Assembly (NCBI RefSeq): GCF_014529945.1
Contig: NZ_JACVFB010000002.1
Location: forward strand, 1,054,001 to 1,118,000
DNA length: 64,000 bases
Origin: Chitinophaga varians
Lineage (GTDB): Bacteria; Bacteroidota; Bacteroidia; Chitinophagales; Chitinophagaceae
Reading direction: 5' to 3'
Shown one piece after another: positions 29,199 to 37,889 of the stretch. Position numbers and translations under genes: made by a program. Every line of letters begins with the position of its first letter. Positions within the stretch are counted from its first letter, which is position 1. The notes beneath the pieces were generated by a model. That model ran no database searches. It was not told the origin of the DNA and was given only the letters and a program-made list of their open reading frames with translations.

Positions 29199-30491
29199 AT
29201 GCATTGGACAAAAGTCAGTATTCTTTGCTTCCTGGTTGGATTTTTCCTGGTGGCAAATAATGCTACAGCACAGGATAATTCACCCTACTCGCGCTACGGT
29301 TTAGGCGATCTGAATAACAACCAGAATACGGTCAACCGTGGTATGGGTGGCGTATCTCAGGCGTACGGAGATCCTACATCTGTTAACTTTATCAATCCGG
29401 CCAGCTATTCCAACCTGCTGCTCACAACTTTCGACATTGGTGTGGAAGCCGGCGCGCGGTCTATCTCCGACAAAAACGCGAGCTTTAGCTCTGGCTTTGG
29501 TACCCTGTCTTATTTGCAGGTGGGTATTCCCATCCGTAAGAAATGGGGCCTGAACCTGGGCCTTCGCCCGGTGACCAGAGTGTCTTACAACATTCAGGAG
29601 TCTAAAGACCAGATTTTTTATGATACCCTGAAACTGCCTGTAGCACATCGTTACCAGGGCAGTGGTGGTTTATATCAGCTGTATGCCGGTACCGGCGTTG
29701 GCATCGGTAACTTCAGCATCGGTGTGAACCTGGGTTATCTGTTCGGAAATATTGAAAACAATACCCGCGTAATTTATCCTGTTGCCGATATCAACGCTTC
29801 CAGGCATATGACACGCATCAGCTATAGCAGCTTCTTTTATAAAGTAGGTGTACAGTACAAGGCCAAACTGAATAAAGATATGGACCTGACACTGGGCGCT
29901 TCCGGAAGCCTGAAACAGGATATGTCCGTACGTCAGGAAAACCTGAGCGAAAGCCTTATCTACAATGCTGCCAACAACGACTTCACTACCCTCGACTCTG
30001 TAAAATCCGAGAAAGGCCCTAAAGGTACCGTGGTGTACCCACAGGACTTTGGCGCTGGTTTTATTCTGCGCAAACTGGATAAATGGCAGATCGGTATGGA
30101 CTTCAATACTACCCAGTGGAGCAACTTCAGAAAGTATGAGCAGGCGGATTCCCTCCAGAATTCCTGGAAACTGGCTATCGGTGGCCAGTTCGTTCCTAAC
30201 GCCACAGCGCTCAGCGGCTACTGGAACCGCGTAGCTTACCGCCTCGGTGCTTATTATGGCCTCGATTACCTGAAACTGGGTGGTCAGGACATGAATATCA
30301 TGGGCTTTACCGTAGGCGCCGGATTACCGGTTCGCCGTATGCCTTACTCCAACCAATATACCATGGTTAATGTCGCTTTTGATGTGGCTCACCGTGGTAG
30401 CAACAATACTGCCCTCAAGGAAAATATCTACCGGTTGTCTCTGGGCTTTACGCTGAGCGACAGATGGTTTATCAAGAAGAAATACGATTAA
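29199..30491 (+). CDS. Outer-membrane protein with signal peptide, FadL/OmpP1-like
   Basis: A 430-residue exported protein. The signal peptide cleaves after NATAQ (about residue 24). The mature start DNSPYSRYGLGDLNNNQNTVNRGMGGVS, with FINPASYSNL after it, is characteristic of a Bacteroidetes family of FadL-like outer-membrane barrels whose N-terminus plugs the pore. The rest alternates hydrophobic and polar residues and ends in LGFTLSDRWFIKKKYD. Substrate unknown. lptC begins 10 bp downstream, so the two are co-transcribed and may both be linked to envelope biogenesis. Confidence 0.75.
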   Translation: MHWTKVSILCFLVGFFLVANNATAQDNSPYSRYGLGDLNNNQNTVNRGMGGVSQAYGDPTSVNFINPASYSNLLLTTFDIGVEAGARSISDKNASFSSGFGTLSYLQVGIPIRKKWGLNLGLRPVTRVSYNIQESKDQIFYDTLKLPVAHRYQGSGGLYQLYAGTGVGIGNFSIGVNLGYLFGNIENNTRVIYPVADINASRHMTRISYSSFFYKVGVQYKAKLNKDMDLTLGASGSLKQDMSVRQENLSESLIYNAANNDFTTLDSVKSEKGPKGTVVYPQDFGAGFILRKLDKWQIGMDFNTTQWSNFRKYEQADSLQNSWKLAIGGQFVPNATALSGYWNRVAYRLGAYYGLDYLKLGGQDMNIMGFTVGAGLPVRRMPYSNQYTMVNVAFDVAHRGSNNTALKENIYRLSLGFTLSDRWFIKKKYD

Positions 30492-30501
30492 GCCTGACCG
30501 T

Positions 30502-31050
30502 ATGATCGGGAAAAGACTCATATATCTGTGTATCGCGCTGACAGCGGTTGCCTGCGAAAATGATATCCAGGCAGTCATGGAATTTGATTCCAAAAAAGCC
30601 GCAGTCGAAAACGGCACAAATATCGAGGCCATCTTCAGCCAGAACGGCAAGGTAAATGCAAAGCTGATGGCTCCTGCCATGGAAAGAAGCCTGGACAAGC
30701 CGTCCTACGTGAAATTCAAGCAGGGCCTGAAGGTGCTGATGTTCAATGACACCCTCGGGGTAGAAAGCACGCTCACTGCCGATACCGGCCGGTATATGGA
30801 AGATGAAGGCGCTATTTTCCTGACCAAAAATGTAGTGGTGGTGAATAAAAAAGGCGACCGTCTTAACACCGATGAGCTGAACTGGGACCCGAAGAAAAAG
30901 GTATTTTATTCCACCAAGGAAGTGTTTATTAAAACCCCTACCGATTCTCTCCATGGTTGGGGACTGATTGCCAACGAAGATTTTACAGACAGAAAGATTA
31001 TTAATGTGAGCGGACCTATCACCGTACAGGACAGCCTGTCAATGCAATAG
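30502..31050 (+). CDS. lptC: LPS export protein LptC
   Basis: A 182-residue protein with an N-terminal membrane anchor or lipobox (LTAVACEND, Cys near residue 18) and the LptC beta-jellyroll with the repeated strands KLMAPAMERSLDKPSYVKF, VESTLTADTGRYMEDEGAIFL and KGDRLNTDELNWDPKKKVFYS. It bridges LptBFG and LptA in lipopolysaccharide transport across the periplasm. Bacteroidetes LptC is often lipidated. Confidence 0.88.
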   Translation: MIGKRLIYLCIALTAVACENDIQAVMEFDSKKAAVENGTNIEAIFSQNGKVNAKLMAPAMERSLDKPSYVKFKQGLKVLMFNDTLGVESTLTADTGRYMEDEGAIFLTKNVVVVNKKGDRLNTDELNWDPKKKVFYSTKEVFIKTPTDSLHGWGLIANEDFTDRKIINVSGPITVQDSLSMQ

Positions 31051-31072
31051 CCCGCTTCCGGAACGTATATAA

Positions 31073-31108
31073 CGAAAGAACCCCACCTCTGCAGGTGGGG
31101 TTCTTTCG
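31073..31108 (+). terminator. Terminator after lptC
   Basis: A perfect 16-bp hairpin (31073-31088 with 31093-31108) with a CTGC loop lies 22 bp after the lptC stop codon. Only a short T stretch follows. Confidence 0.7.
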
Positions 31109-31276
31109 CTTTAACCTATTTTTTAACCTAAAATTTGGTAATATTAAAAACAATAACTATGCCAGAATGCCCTTTTGTGGGTACATTTCAACACGTTGTG
31201 CGACCGCTCCTCACAAACTGCCGCCGACTTTTGCTTTTTTGCCTTCAGTCCGTTATTTTTAGATAAAACGAGGCAA

Positions 31277-31615
31277 ATGGAATGGATCAACTGGCAGGAC
31301 TTTGAGAAAATAGAAATGAGAACGGGAACTATTATAGAAGCGAATGACTTTCCCAAAGCACGTAACCCCGCTTATCAGTTGTTGATAGATTTTGGCCCGG
31401 AAATCGGCATGAAAAAGTCCTCTGCACAGATTACCCGGCTGTACCAGAAAGAGGAGCTGATTGGCAAACAAATCATTGCTGTAGTAAATTTTCCACCTAA
31501 ACAGATCGCTAATTTTATTTCTGAGTGCCTGGTGTTAGGCGTCGTAGGGGACGATAAGGAAGTAACCCTCCTGCAACCAGGCAAGTCCGTCCCGAATGGT
31601 CAGCGGATAGCCTGA
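31277..31615 (+). CDS. csaA: tRNA-binding domain protein (CsaA-like)
   Basis: A 112-residue protein with the tRNA-binding OB-fold of the CsaA family: FEKIEMRTGTIIEANDFPKARNPAYQL near the N-terminus and VVNFPPKQIANFISECLVLG in the second half. CsaA is a dimeric chaperone-like tRNA-binding protein. The ATG at 31277 is chosen because it gives the family length. The longer reading frame from 31175 has no similarity. Confidence 0.9.
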   Translation: MEWINWQDFEKIEMRTGTIIEANDFPKARNPAYQLLIDFGPEIGMKKSSAQITRLYQKEELIGKQIIAVVNFPPKQIANFISECLVLGVVGDDKEVTLLQPGKSVPNGQRIA

Positions 31616-31859
31616 GCCCAACGTACGGATACCGTCCGTCAACGTGCCTTTTTAAGTGGTGAACGCGTAAAGTTATCAGGCTGGCATCACTCAAACCAAT
31701 AAAAAAATCGAATTGATTTGCATTAAATCTTTATTAATTATTGAAGATTAATGTTATATACATATTTATAATTAGTAATTCTATATATTTATAATATTGC
31801 AAATTATTTAATATAATAACATATTTACCATTATCCTCTTTTCACGAACAATATTAAAG

Positions 31860-31970
31860 CGTTCACGGAAATGGAAGCCTGGGACTAAAATCCACAGTAT
31901 ATCTTTGTTTTAGGTTTTTCATAGGATATGGTTAAAATTATTACAAGGGCGGTATTCTTACCACCCTTTT
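31860..31970 (+). ncRNA. Multicopy RNA element, copy A
   Basis: Upstream is CGTTCAC (31860) and AAATGGA (31869), then an exact -7 box TATCTTTG at 31900-31907, and 5 bp after it the conserved block AGGTTTTTCATAGGATATGG starts at 31912. A terminator follows: an 8-bp stem (31947-31954 with 31959-31966, one C/A mismatch), loop TTCT and a T-tract. Predicted RNA is about 58 nt from 31912. Four copies occur in the window. Confidence 0.65.
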
Positions 31971-32021
31971 TTTATTGGCCCCTGCCTCATATTTCCAGTG
32001 ATTTATAATAAAATACACATT

Positions 32022-32168
32022 TTATAATTTTTGGTAATACCTTTCCCGGGATTGTTTTTTCTTTGAAAGGCACTCCATAATGCGAGCTTTAAACTGTTTG
32101 GATTTTCCCGTTAACAACAGCAGCTCCGCCGGCGTAATGCATATATCTCCCTGCTTTCCGCTCATCAT
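32022..32168 (-). CDS. Possible small protein, unknown
   Basis: A 48-residue frame starting MMSGKQGDICITPAELLLL and continuing TGKSKQFKARIMECLSKKK. The ITPAELLLLTGKS part resembles small HTH-like Bacteroidetes proteins, so this may be a short DNA-binding protein or a degraded remnant. The longer in-frame extension to 32279 looks unrelated. Kept at low confidence. Confidence 0.3.
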   Translation of the reverse strand: MMSGKQGDICITPAELLLLTGKSKQFKARIMECLSKKKQSRERYYQKL

Positions 32169-32380
32169 TTTACGTTTACCTGCCTTTTTAATGCGTTTGC
32201 CCTGCGGCCTGCTTGCAGCCAACCGCGGGGTTTGGATGATAAACAAGATACATTTCCAATATAAGTGAATGGTAATCAAATGTATATATCAAAATTAGAT
32301 ACATTATAATTAAATAGCACGCGTTTAACTGCGATATGCGTTCACCGTCTTTTTTGCGACGTTCCCCGAAAAAAATACAT

Positions 32381-32490
32381 CGTTCACAAAAATGGAGTAA
32401 CATCTAATCCAAAAAACGCCCACCTTTGGGATAGGTTTTTCAATAAAGATATGGTTAAAATTTTTCGGGGCTGTAGTCTTGCAGCCCTGT
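32381..32490 (+). ncRNA. Multicopy RNA element, copy B
   Basis: CGTTCAC (32381), AAATGGA (32390), box CACCTTTG (32421-32428), conserved block from AGG at 32433, then stem 32468-32475 with 32480-32487 around loop GTCT. The distances from CGTTCAC to AGG (52) and from ATGGA to the -7 box (29) equal those in copy A. The stem contains U-A where copies A and D have G-C. Confidence 0.65.
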
Positions 32491-32679
32491 TTCTTTCTCC
32501 TAAAAACCTGTGATACTCCCTTATACTTGCTCCCTTTACCTGATAATCAAATCATTATACTTAACCCTTACGATTTTTTGGTCCTATTTACTTTGGTCCT
32601 GTTTATCCTTATCGCCTGTGAAGACGCAATCTTACCTTGTTGTGCGTTAATTTACACACCTTTTTATGGCAAAAAAAAT

Positions 32680-32724
32680 GAGGTCCCGGAAAGGAATATC
32701 ATCAGGATATTTTTCCGGGACCTC
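32680..32724 (-). terminator. Terminator of dipeptidyl peptidase gene
   Basis: A 13-bp stem (32680-32692 with 32712-32724) with an inner AATATC/GATATT helix is followed on the minus strand by A then eight T. It lies 22 bp beyond the stop codon at 32746. Confidence 0.8.
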
Positions 32725-32745
32725 GTTTATAGATAACCGTAGCGG

Positions 32746-34899
32746 CTATTTGGTATTGAATCTGGCAGGGAAAGGTTTATCCAGCAGGTGGGTATAAATG
32801 AACCGTGCTGTCTCGGTAGAAGCATGCAATGCATTAGGCCCTCTCCATCCGTGGCGTTCGCCGGGATACAGCATAAACTCAAAATGTTTGTTCAGGCTTT
32901 GCAGCTTGTCTACCAGCTGAATAACATTTTGCATATGCACGTTGTCGTCCATAGTGCCGTGTGCCATGCGAAGCAGCCCTTTATAACGGTTGGCATAGTT
33001 CATCACGGAAGTAATTTTGTAGCCTTCCGGATTTTCTGCCGGGGTATCCATATAACGCTCGGTATAGTGGCTGTCATACAGCTGCCAGTCGGTTACCGCA
33101 TAGTTGGCCATTCCATGGGTAAATACGTCGGAACCGTAGGTGAGGGCCATATCGGTCATATAGCCGCCAAAGCTGCCACCGGTCATGCATATTTTGGAAG
33201 GATCGGCCCAGGGCTGGGAGCGCAGCCACATGGCTGCATCCATATAATCTTCAATTTCATACTTGCCCAGCTGACGGTGGATATAGTTCATTCCTGTTTT
33301 GCCCAGCTGGCCGCTGCTGCGGTTGTCAATGGCTACCTGAATAACACCTTCCTGTGACCACCACTGGGAAGCAGGGCTGAATTTCCAGGTATCATACACG
33401 GTGCCTGCATTCGGTCCGCCGTAGATGCTGATCAGGACAGGGTATTTTTTGCCTGGCTGCAGGTGTACCGGCAGCGTGATAGTCAGGGGTAATACCAGCC
33501 CATCGCGGGTTTTGTAGGTCGTCAGCTCCGTTTTGAACAGGTTGTACTGGTCAAATTTGCTGCCTTTGCTATTGCCCAGCTCCCGGACCACTTTTCCGTT
33601 ATTGTCCAGCAGGGCCATCCTGTCGGGGGTTTGCAGATTGGAATAGGTGGTAATGAAGTATTTGCCACCGGGAGCGATGTTGATGATATGGTTGTAGTTA
33701 CCGAAAGTCAACCGGGTAATGGCACCGGTTTTCATGCTTACTTTATACAGATCGAAACGGGTAGAAGCTTCTTTGCGGGCGGTAAAGTAAATCAGCTGAT
33801 TTTTTTCGTCGGTGCACACCACGTCTTTTACGGTCCAGTTACCGCTGGTCAGCTGTTTTTTCAAAGAACCGTCCATATTGTAGAGATACAGATGAGACCA
33901 GCCTGTTTTGTCGCTTTGCAGCAGAAAGCCCTGGTTGTTTTGCAGGAAGGGAACAGCGTCGAACCAGTCCACCCATGTTTTCTGGTTTTCACTGTAGATT
34001 TCTTTCTTGGCGCCGGTTTTCGGGTCAATGCTATATATCTTCAGGTTGTCCTGGCTACGGGGCATCCATTGCATCCAGAGTTGTTTGCTGTCGGCCGTCC
34101 AGAAAGGCATGCCGAAGTACTGGTCGTCTTTTTCGTTGAAGTCGGCCCAGATGGTATGGCCGCCTTCTACGGGCACCACGCCTACTTTTACCGTGGGATT
34201 AGGATCGCCGGCTTTGGGATAGCGGGTGTTTTCGAGATAGCCATGCTGTCCTCTTTCGCTGTAGATAGGGAATACAGGCACCTTGGTATCGTCAAAGTGC
34301 ATATAGGCGATCTGTTTACTGTCGGGGCTCCACCAGAAGGCGCGGTAGCGGGTGGGGCGACCGAGAATTTCTTCGTAATACACCCAGGAAGACCAGCCAT
34401 TGTAGATCACATCGGTTCCATCGTGGGTATAGCGTGTTTCCTTTTTAGAGGCAATTTCAACGCTAAACAGGTCATTGTTGCGGGTGAAAGCTACATAACG
34501 TCCGTCCGGCGAGAGGGTCGGGTTTTTCTCCTCGAGCGTGTCATTGGTCAGGCGGATGCTGTTACCATCAAGTCCTTTGTAGAAGACGTCGTGGTCGCGT
34601 ATTTCCACGCTGGGACCATCTACCGGAGCGGTATATATTTCTGCTTTTCCGGTGCGGGCATCCACTTTCATGGCTTGCATGCGGCCGGAAGCAGCGTCGC
34701 GGCGCATTTCCAGGTAGTGGTCTGCATCAGCCCAGCCTTTGAGGACAGGTAAGGGCTGCATAATATCCGTGGCCTGGCCTCTGAAGGCCTGTTCAAAGGT
34801 AACATCCTGCTTTTCCTGCGCCTGTAAACGTGGCATAGCGGCAAGCAACAGGGTAGCACTGCCCAGGCAGGCGGGTGTAAACCATGATAAGCTTCTCAT
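32746..34899 (-). CDS. Dipeptidyl peptidase IV (S9B prolyl oligopeptidase)
   Basis: A 717-residue exported serine peptidase. The signal peptide ends near RLQAQ. An eight-bladed propeller domain (about 60-470) is followed by an alpha/beta-hydrolase domain. The nucleophile motif is GGSFGGYMTD, the acid is in HGTMDDNVHMQN and the catalytic His in YPGERHGWRG. It removes N-terminal dipeptides after Pro or Ala. The ATG at 34899 is preferred over the far upstream frame start, because it starts with the signal peptide. Confidence 0.92.
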   Translation of the reverse strand: MRSLSWFTPACLGSATLLLAAMPRLQAQEKQDVTFEQAFRGQATDIMQPLPVLKGWADADHYLEMRRDAASGRMQAMKVDARTGKAEIYTAPVDGPSVEIRDHDVFYKGLDGNSIRLTNDTLEEKNPTLSPDGRYVAFTRNNDLFSVEIASKKETRYTHDGTDVIYNGWSSWVYYEEILGRPTRYRAFWWSPDSKQIAYMHFDDTKVPVFPIYSERGQHGYLENTRYPKAGDPNPTVKVGVVPVEGGHTIWADFNEKDDQYFGMPFWTADSKQLWMQWMPRSQDNLKIYSIDPKTGAKKEIYSENQKTWVDWFDAVPFLQNNQGFLLQSDKTGWSHLYLYNMDGSLKKQLTSGNWTVKDVVCTDEKNQLIYFTARKEASTRFDLYKVSMKTGAITRLTFGNYNHIINIAPGGKYFITTYSNLQTPDRMALLDNNGKVVRELGNSKGSKFDQYNLFKTELTTYKTRDGLVLPLTITLPVHLQPGKKYPVLISIYGGPNAGTVYDTWKFSPASQWWSQEGVIQVAIDNRSSGQLGKTGMNYIHRQLGKYEIEDYMDAAMWLRSQPWADPSKICMTGGSFGGYMTDMALTYGSDVFTHGMANYAVTDWQLYDSHYTERYMDTPAENPEGYKITSVMNYANRYKGLLRMAHGTMDDNVHMQNVIQLVDKLQSLNKHFEFMLYPGERHGWRGPNALHASTETARFIYTHLLDKPFPARFNTK

Positions 34900-35075
34900 A
34901 ATACGATGTTGATTTTTGTTGTTGTTGGCGGGCGAAAATAAGCATAACTCAAAAATACCCCTCACAAAATCCATAAGCGGCCGCTGGTAACTGCCAGTTA
35001 TCCACCAACAGGCGCCATTTACGCAATAGTTGATGGCATTCCCCAACTCCCGCTGTTTATAGCAGTGGAAGAGGC

Positions 35076-35142
35076 TACCTTTAAGCCGGTTTTCATAGGA
35101 TATGGTCAAAAAATAAGAGGGCTGTAGTCTTACAGCCCTTTT
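35076..35142 (+). ncRNA. Multicopy RNA element, copy C
   Basis: Box TACCTTTA (35076-35083, one mismatch to TAnnTTTG), then 4 bp later the conserved block (CGGTTTTCATAGGATATGG from 35087), then a perfect 8-bp stem 35119-35126 with 35131-35138 around GTCT. This copy lacks the CGTTCAC upstream motif. The lysS promoter lies just downstream, so this is not the lysS leader. Confidence 0.6.
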
Positions 35143-35167
35143 CCGTAAGATTTTCCCTATAATCAGT

Positions 35168-35175
35168 TATTTTTG
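35168..35175 (+). promoter_or_regulatory. -7 promoter box for lysS
   Basis: TATTTTTG matches TAnnTTTG exactly, 30 bp before the ATG. It follows the terminator of element copy C. Confidence 0.5.
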
Positions 35176-35204
35176 CACTCCATTTGGCATTTACAAATAA
35201 TCAC

Positions 35205-36725
35205 ATGACACAATTATCTGAGCAAGAGATTATACGCCGGGAAAAATTACAGGAGCTGCAAAAACTGGGGATAGACCCCTACCCTGCGGCGGAATACCCG
35301 GTCAATGATACTTCCGTTAACATAAAAAATAACTATTCGGAAGCCACTAAGGAGCAATTCCAGGACGTATGCCTGGCAGGCCGTATTATGTTTATCCGTG
35401 ATATGGGTAAGGCAGCTTTCGTGGAACTCCAGGATAAGGCAGGCCGTATCCAGCTGTACGTACGCCGCGACGATATCTGTCCCGGTGAAGACAAGACCGC
35501 ATACGACGTTGTTTTCAAGAAACTGATGGACATCGGCGACATCATCGGTGTGAAAGGATATGCTTTTGTAACCAAAACCGGCGCTACCTCTGTTCACGCC
35601 AGGGAAGTGACCATGTTGTCCAAAGCCCTGCGCCCCCTCCCGATCGTAAAATCCGTGGAAGGACAAGTATTTGACGAGGTGACCGATCCGGAATTTAAGT
35701 ACCGTCAGCGGTATGTAGACCTGGTGATCAACCCGGAAGTGAAAGAAGTGTTTGTAAAACGCACCAAAATCCTCCAGACCATCCGCGATTTTTATAATAA
35801 CCTGGGCTACCTGGAAGTGGAAACACCTATCCTCCAGCCTATTCCCGGTGGCGCTACCGCCCGTCCGTTCGTTACGCACCACAATGCGCTGGATATTCCT
35901 TTATATCTCCGCATCGCGAACGAATTGTACCTGAAACGCCTCATTGTAGGTGGTTTCGAAGGGGTGTATGAATTCGCGAAAGACTTCCGTAACGAAGGTA
36001 TGGACCGTACCCACAATCCGGAGTTTACCGTGATGGAAATGTACGCTGCCTATAAGGACTATGAGTGGATGATGCGTACCACCGAAACCCTGCTCGAAAA
36101 AGTAGCGGTGGCCCTCCATGGTACCACCGAAGTACCGGTAGGAGAGAAAACCATCGACTTCAAAGCGCCTTTCCGCCGGGTACCGATGTATGAAGCCATT
36201 AAAGAACATACCGGCTTCGATATCTCCGGTATGGACGAAGCACAGCTCCGCGAGGTGTGCAAACAACTGGGCATCCACGTAGACGCTAAATTCGGTAAAG
36301 CCAAACTGATCGATGAGATCTTCGGTGAAAAATGCGAAGGCCATTACGTGCAGCCAACTTTTATTACCGATTATCCGGTAGAAATGAGCCCGCTGACCAA
36401 AAAACACCGCAGCAAAGAAGGACTGGTAGAACGTTTTGAGCTGATTGTCAACGGTAAAGAAATCGCCAACGCTTACAGTGAGCTGAACGATCCTATCGAC
36501 CAGCGTGAACGTTTCGAAGATCAGGTGAAACTGATGGAACGTGGCGACGATGAAGCCATGTATATCGACTACGATTTTCTCCGTGCCCTGGAATACGGCA
36601 TGCCGCCTACTTCCGGCATCGGTATCGGTATCGACCGCCTGACGATGCTGATGACTAACCAGCCTTCCATTCAGGACGTGCTGTTCTTCCCGCAAATGAA
36701 GCCGGAGGCACGCAAAGAGGCATAA
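35205..36725 (+). CDS. lysS: Lysyl-tRNA synthetase, class II
   Basis: A 506-residue class IIb enzyme that charges tRNA-Lys. The N-terminal OB-fold anticodon-binding domain is about 50-150 ([21 protein letters not shown]). The catalytic core shows motif 2 [20 protein letters not shown] and motif 3 [14 protein letters not shown] near the C-terminus. The ATG at 35205 is chosen over the upstream TTG at 35184. The last five codons (RKEA-stop) lie in a long inverted repeat with downstream DNA. Confidence 0.97.
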   Translation: MTQLSEQEIIRREKLQELQKLGIDPYPAAEYPVNDTSVNIKNNYSEATKEQFQDVCLAGRIMFIRDMGKAAFVELQDKAGRIQLYVRRDDICPGEDKTAYDVVFKKLMDIGDIIGVKGYAFVTKTGATSVHAREVTMLSKALRPLPIVKSVEGQVFDEVTDPEFKYRQRYVDLVINPEVKEVFVKRTKILQTIRDFYNNLGYLEVETPILQPIPGGATARPFVTHHNALDIPLYLRIANELYLKRLIVGGFEGVYEFAKDFRNEGMDRTHNPEFTVMEMYAAYKDYEWMMRTTETLLEKVAVALHGTTEVPVGEKTIDFKAPFRRVPMYEAIKEHTGFDISGMDEAQLREVCKQLGIHVDAKFGKAKLIDEIFGEKCEGHYVQPTFITDYPVEMSPLTKKHRSKEGLVERFELIVNGKEIANAYSELNDPIDQRERFEDQVKLMERGDDEAMYIDYDFLRALEYGMPPTSGIGIGIDRLTMLMTNQPSIQDVLFFPQMKPEARKEA

Positions 36726-36907
36726 GATTATAGCGGGTGGTAAGCTCGCCAAGAGATAAATAAGACCACATTCTGTTGTTTATATTAATTCATAATAATA
36801 TGATCAACAAAATGTGGTCTTTTTTTTATATAAAAGGGAGAAACATGACATGATCTTCGATGCTTTGCGGGCTTACCACCCGCTATAATCTTATGCCTCT
36901 TTGCGTG
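36709..36907. repeat. Nested inverted repeat at the 3' end of lysS
   Basis: Perfect 37-bp arms: 36709-36745, which includes the last codons and stop of lysS, and 36871-36907, its reverse complement. Between them is a terminator hairpin (36762-36772 with 36811-36821, T-tract from 36821). Confidence 0.95.
36762..36828 (+). terminator. lysS intrinsic terminator
   Basis: AAGACCACATT (36762-36772) pairs with AATGTGGTCTT (36811-36821), with a large 38-nt loop that contains a further GTTG/CAAC match, then a T-rich stretch. Confidence 0.7.
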
Positions 36908-37013
36908 AAAAAATTTCCGGCATTAAATTTTCTATACCCTTTTCAGAAGTGCTCAGATGCCGTGTCACATAGTTAACTTTAAGTAATGCTTTCTGTATCT
37001 TAAAATTAGTCAT
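36891..37013 (-). CDS. Possible 40-residue protein convergent with lysS
   Basis: A short minus-strand frame that begins MTNFKIQKALLKVNY and ends EIFSRKEA-stop. Its last codons (CGC AAA GAG GCA TAA) are identical to those of lysS, because the inverted repeat covers both. Its ATG overlaps the CATATG that also starts the universal stress gene, so the two would be back to back. In the two sister structures at 38.7 and 44.1 kb the repeat arms also lie at convergent gene ends, which makes a real gene here possible but unproven. Confidence 0.3.
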   Translation of the reverse strand: MTNFKIQKALLKVNYVTRHLSTSEKGIENLMPEIFSRKEA

Positions 37014-37847
37014 ATGAAAACTATACTTGTACCCACTGATTTTTCTGATACCGCCTATAATGCAGCTACTTATGCACTATCAATGGCCGCACAGCTAAAA
37101 GTTGACCGTATCGTGCTTTATCATGCCTATGAGTTGATTGTCCCCATTCCCGATGTGCCTACGTCTATTCCCATGGTCAATCCTGATGACCTGCGGATTG
37201 CTTCACAGGAAGGACTGGATAAGATGCAGAAAGAGCTTTTGCCCCTCGCAGCAGAAGGCGTCAGCATTGTGACCCGGGCAGATAATACGCTGCTCGCAGC
37301 CACCATCGACGATGTGGTAAAACAGGAAGAGGCCACACTGATCGTAATGGGCATCACCGGCGGCAGTAAAGTGGAAGAGATACTGGTGGGGTCCAATACC
37401 ATCGATGTGGTAAAACATACCACGTGTCCGGTGCTCATTGTTCCGGGTAAGGCATCCTTCAAAGGCATCGCGAAAATTGTGTTCGCCTGTGACCTGCGCC
37501 AGGTGGCCGACACAACGCCGATCGCACCGCTGAAGAAGCTGCTGGCTGCATTCCATGCAGAATTACACGTGATCAATATCGACCACGAAAGCAGGCACTT
37601 CTCCACGGATACGCCTTTTGAAACGCTGATGCTGGATACCCTGCTGGAAGATTATCAGCCGCAGTACCATTTTATAGACAATCCGGATGTAGTGCAGGGA
37701 ATCACTGAGTTTGCGGAAAACATACACGCCGACATGATTCTGACGATCCCTAAAAAACATGGCTTGTTTGAACGGATTTTCAAACGTAGTAACACCGCTA
37801 AACTGGCCTACCAGACACATATCCCGCTATTAGCGATACACGAATAA
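37014..37847 (+). CDS. Universal stress protein, tandem domains
   Basis: A 277-residue protein with two UspA-like domains. The first starts KTILVPTDFSDTAYNAATYALS and has the nucleotide-binding GITGGSKVEEILVGSNTIDVV (close to G-2x-G-9x-G(S/T)) near residues 115-140. The second, about 150-277, is degenerate in that motif. Such proteins are often ATP-binding stress factors. The start codon is shared as CATATG with the minus-strand frame. Confidence 0.9.
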   Translation: MKTILVPTDFSDTAYNAATYALSMAAQLKVDRIVLYHAYELIVPIPDVPTSIPMVNPDDLRIASQEGLDKMQKELLPLAAEGVSIVTRADNTLLAATIDDVVKQEEATLIVMGITGGSKVEEILVGSNTIDVVKHTTCPVLIVPGKASFKGIAKIVFACDLRQVADTTPIAPLKKLLAAFHAELHVINIDHESRHFSTDTPFETLMLDTLLEDYQPQYHFIDNPDVVQGITEFAENIHADMILTIPKKHGLFERIFKRSNTAKLAYQTHIPLLAIHE

Positions 37848-37852
37848 AGTTA

Positions 37853-37860
37853 TATATTTG
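37853..37860 (+). promoter_or_regulatory. -7 promoter box for DUF4197 gene
   Basis: TATATTTG matches TAnnTTTG exactly, 29 bp before the start codon at 37890. Confidence 0.45.
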
Positions 37861-37889
37861 AAACATTAATACATCATCATCACAACATT

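Larger units (their letters stand above)
31616..32745. other. Gene-poor, AT-rich island of about 1.1 kb
   Basis: The region holds two copies of the repeated RNA-like element (31860-31970 and 32381-32490), a possible 48-residue minus-strand gene (32022-32168), the terminator of the dipeptidyl peptidase gene (32680-32724) and long A/T runs (31700-31860). No larger gene is convincing. Confidence 0.7.

Noticed and set aside
32479..32736. 85-codon frame after RNA element B
   Set aside because: It has a hydrophobic, low-complexity composition, overlaps a terminator and has no recognisable family.
31616..32745. tRNA genes or a mobile element in the gene-poor island
   Set aside because: No TPsiC-type GGTTCRANTCC signature, no transposase frame and no terminal repeats with target duplications are seen.
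33631..34752. 373-codon plus-strand frame inside the dipeptidyl peptidase gene
   Set aside because: It is antisense to a peptidase with its full catalytic triad.
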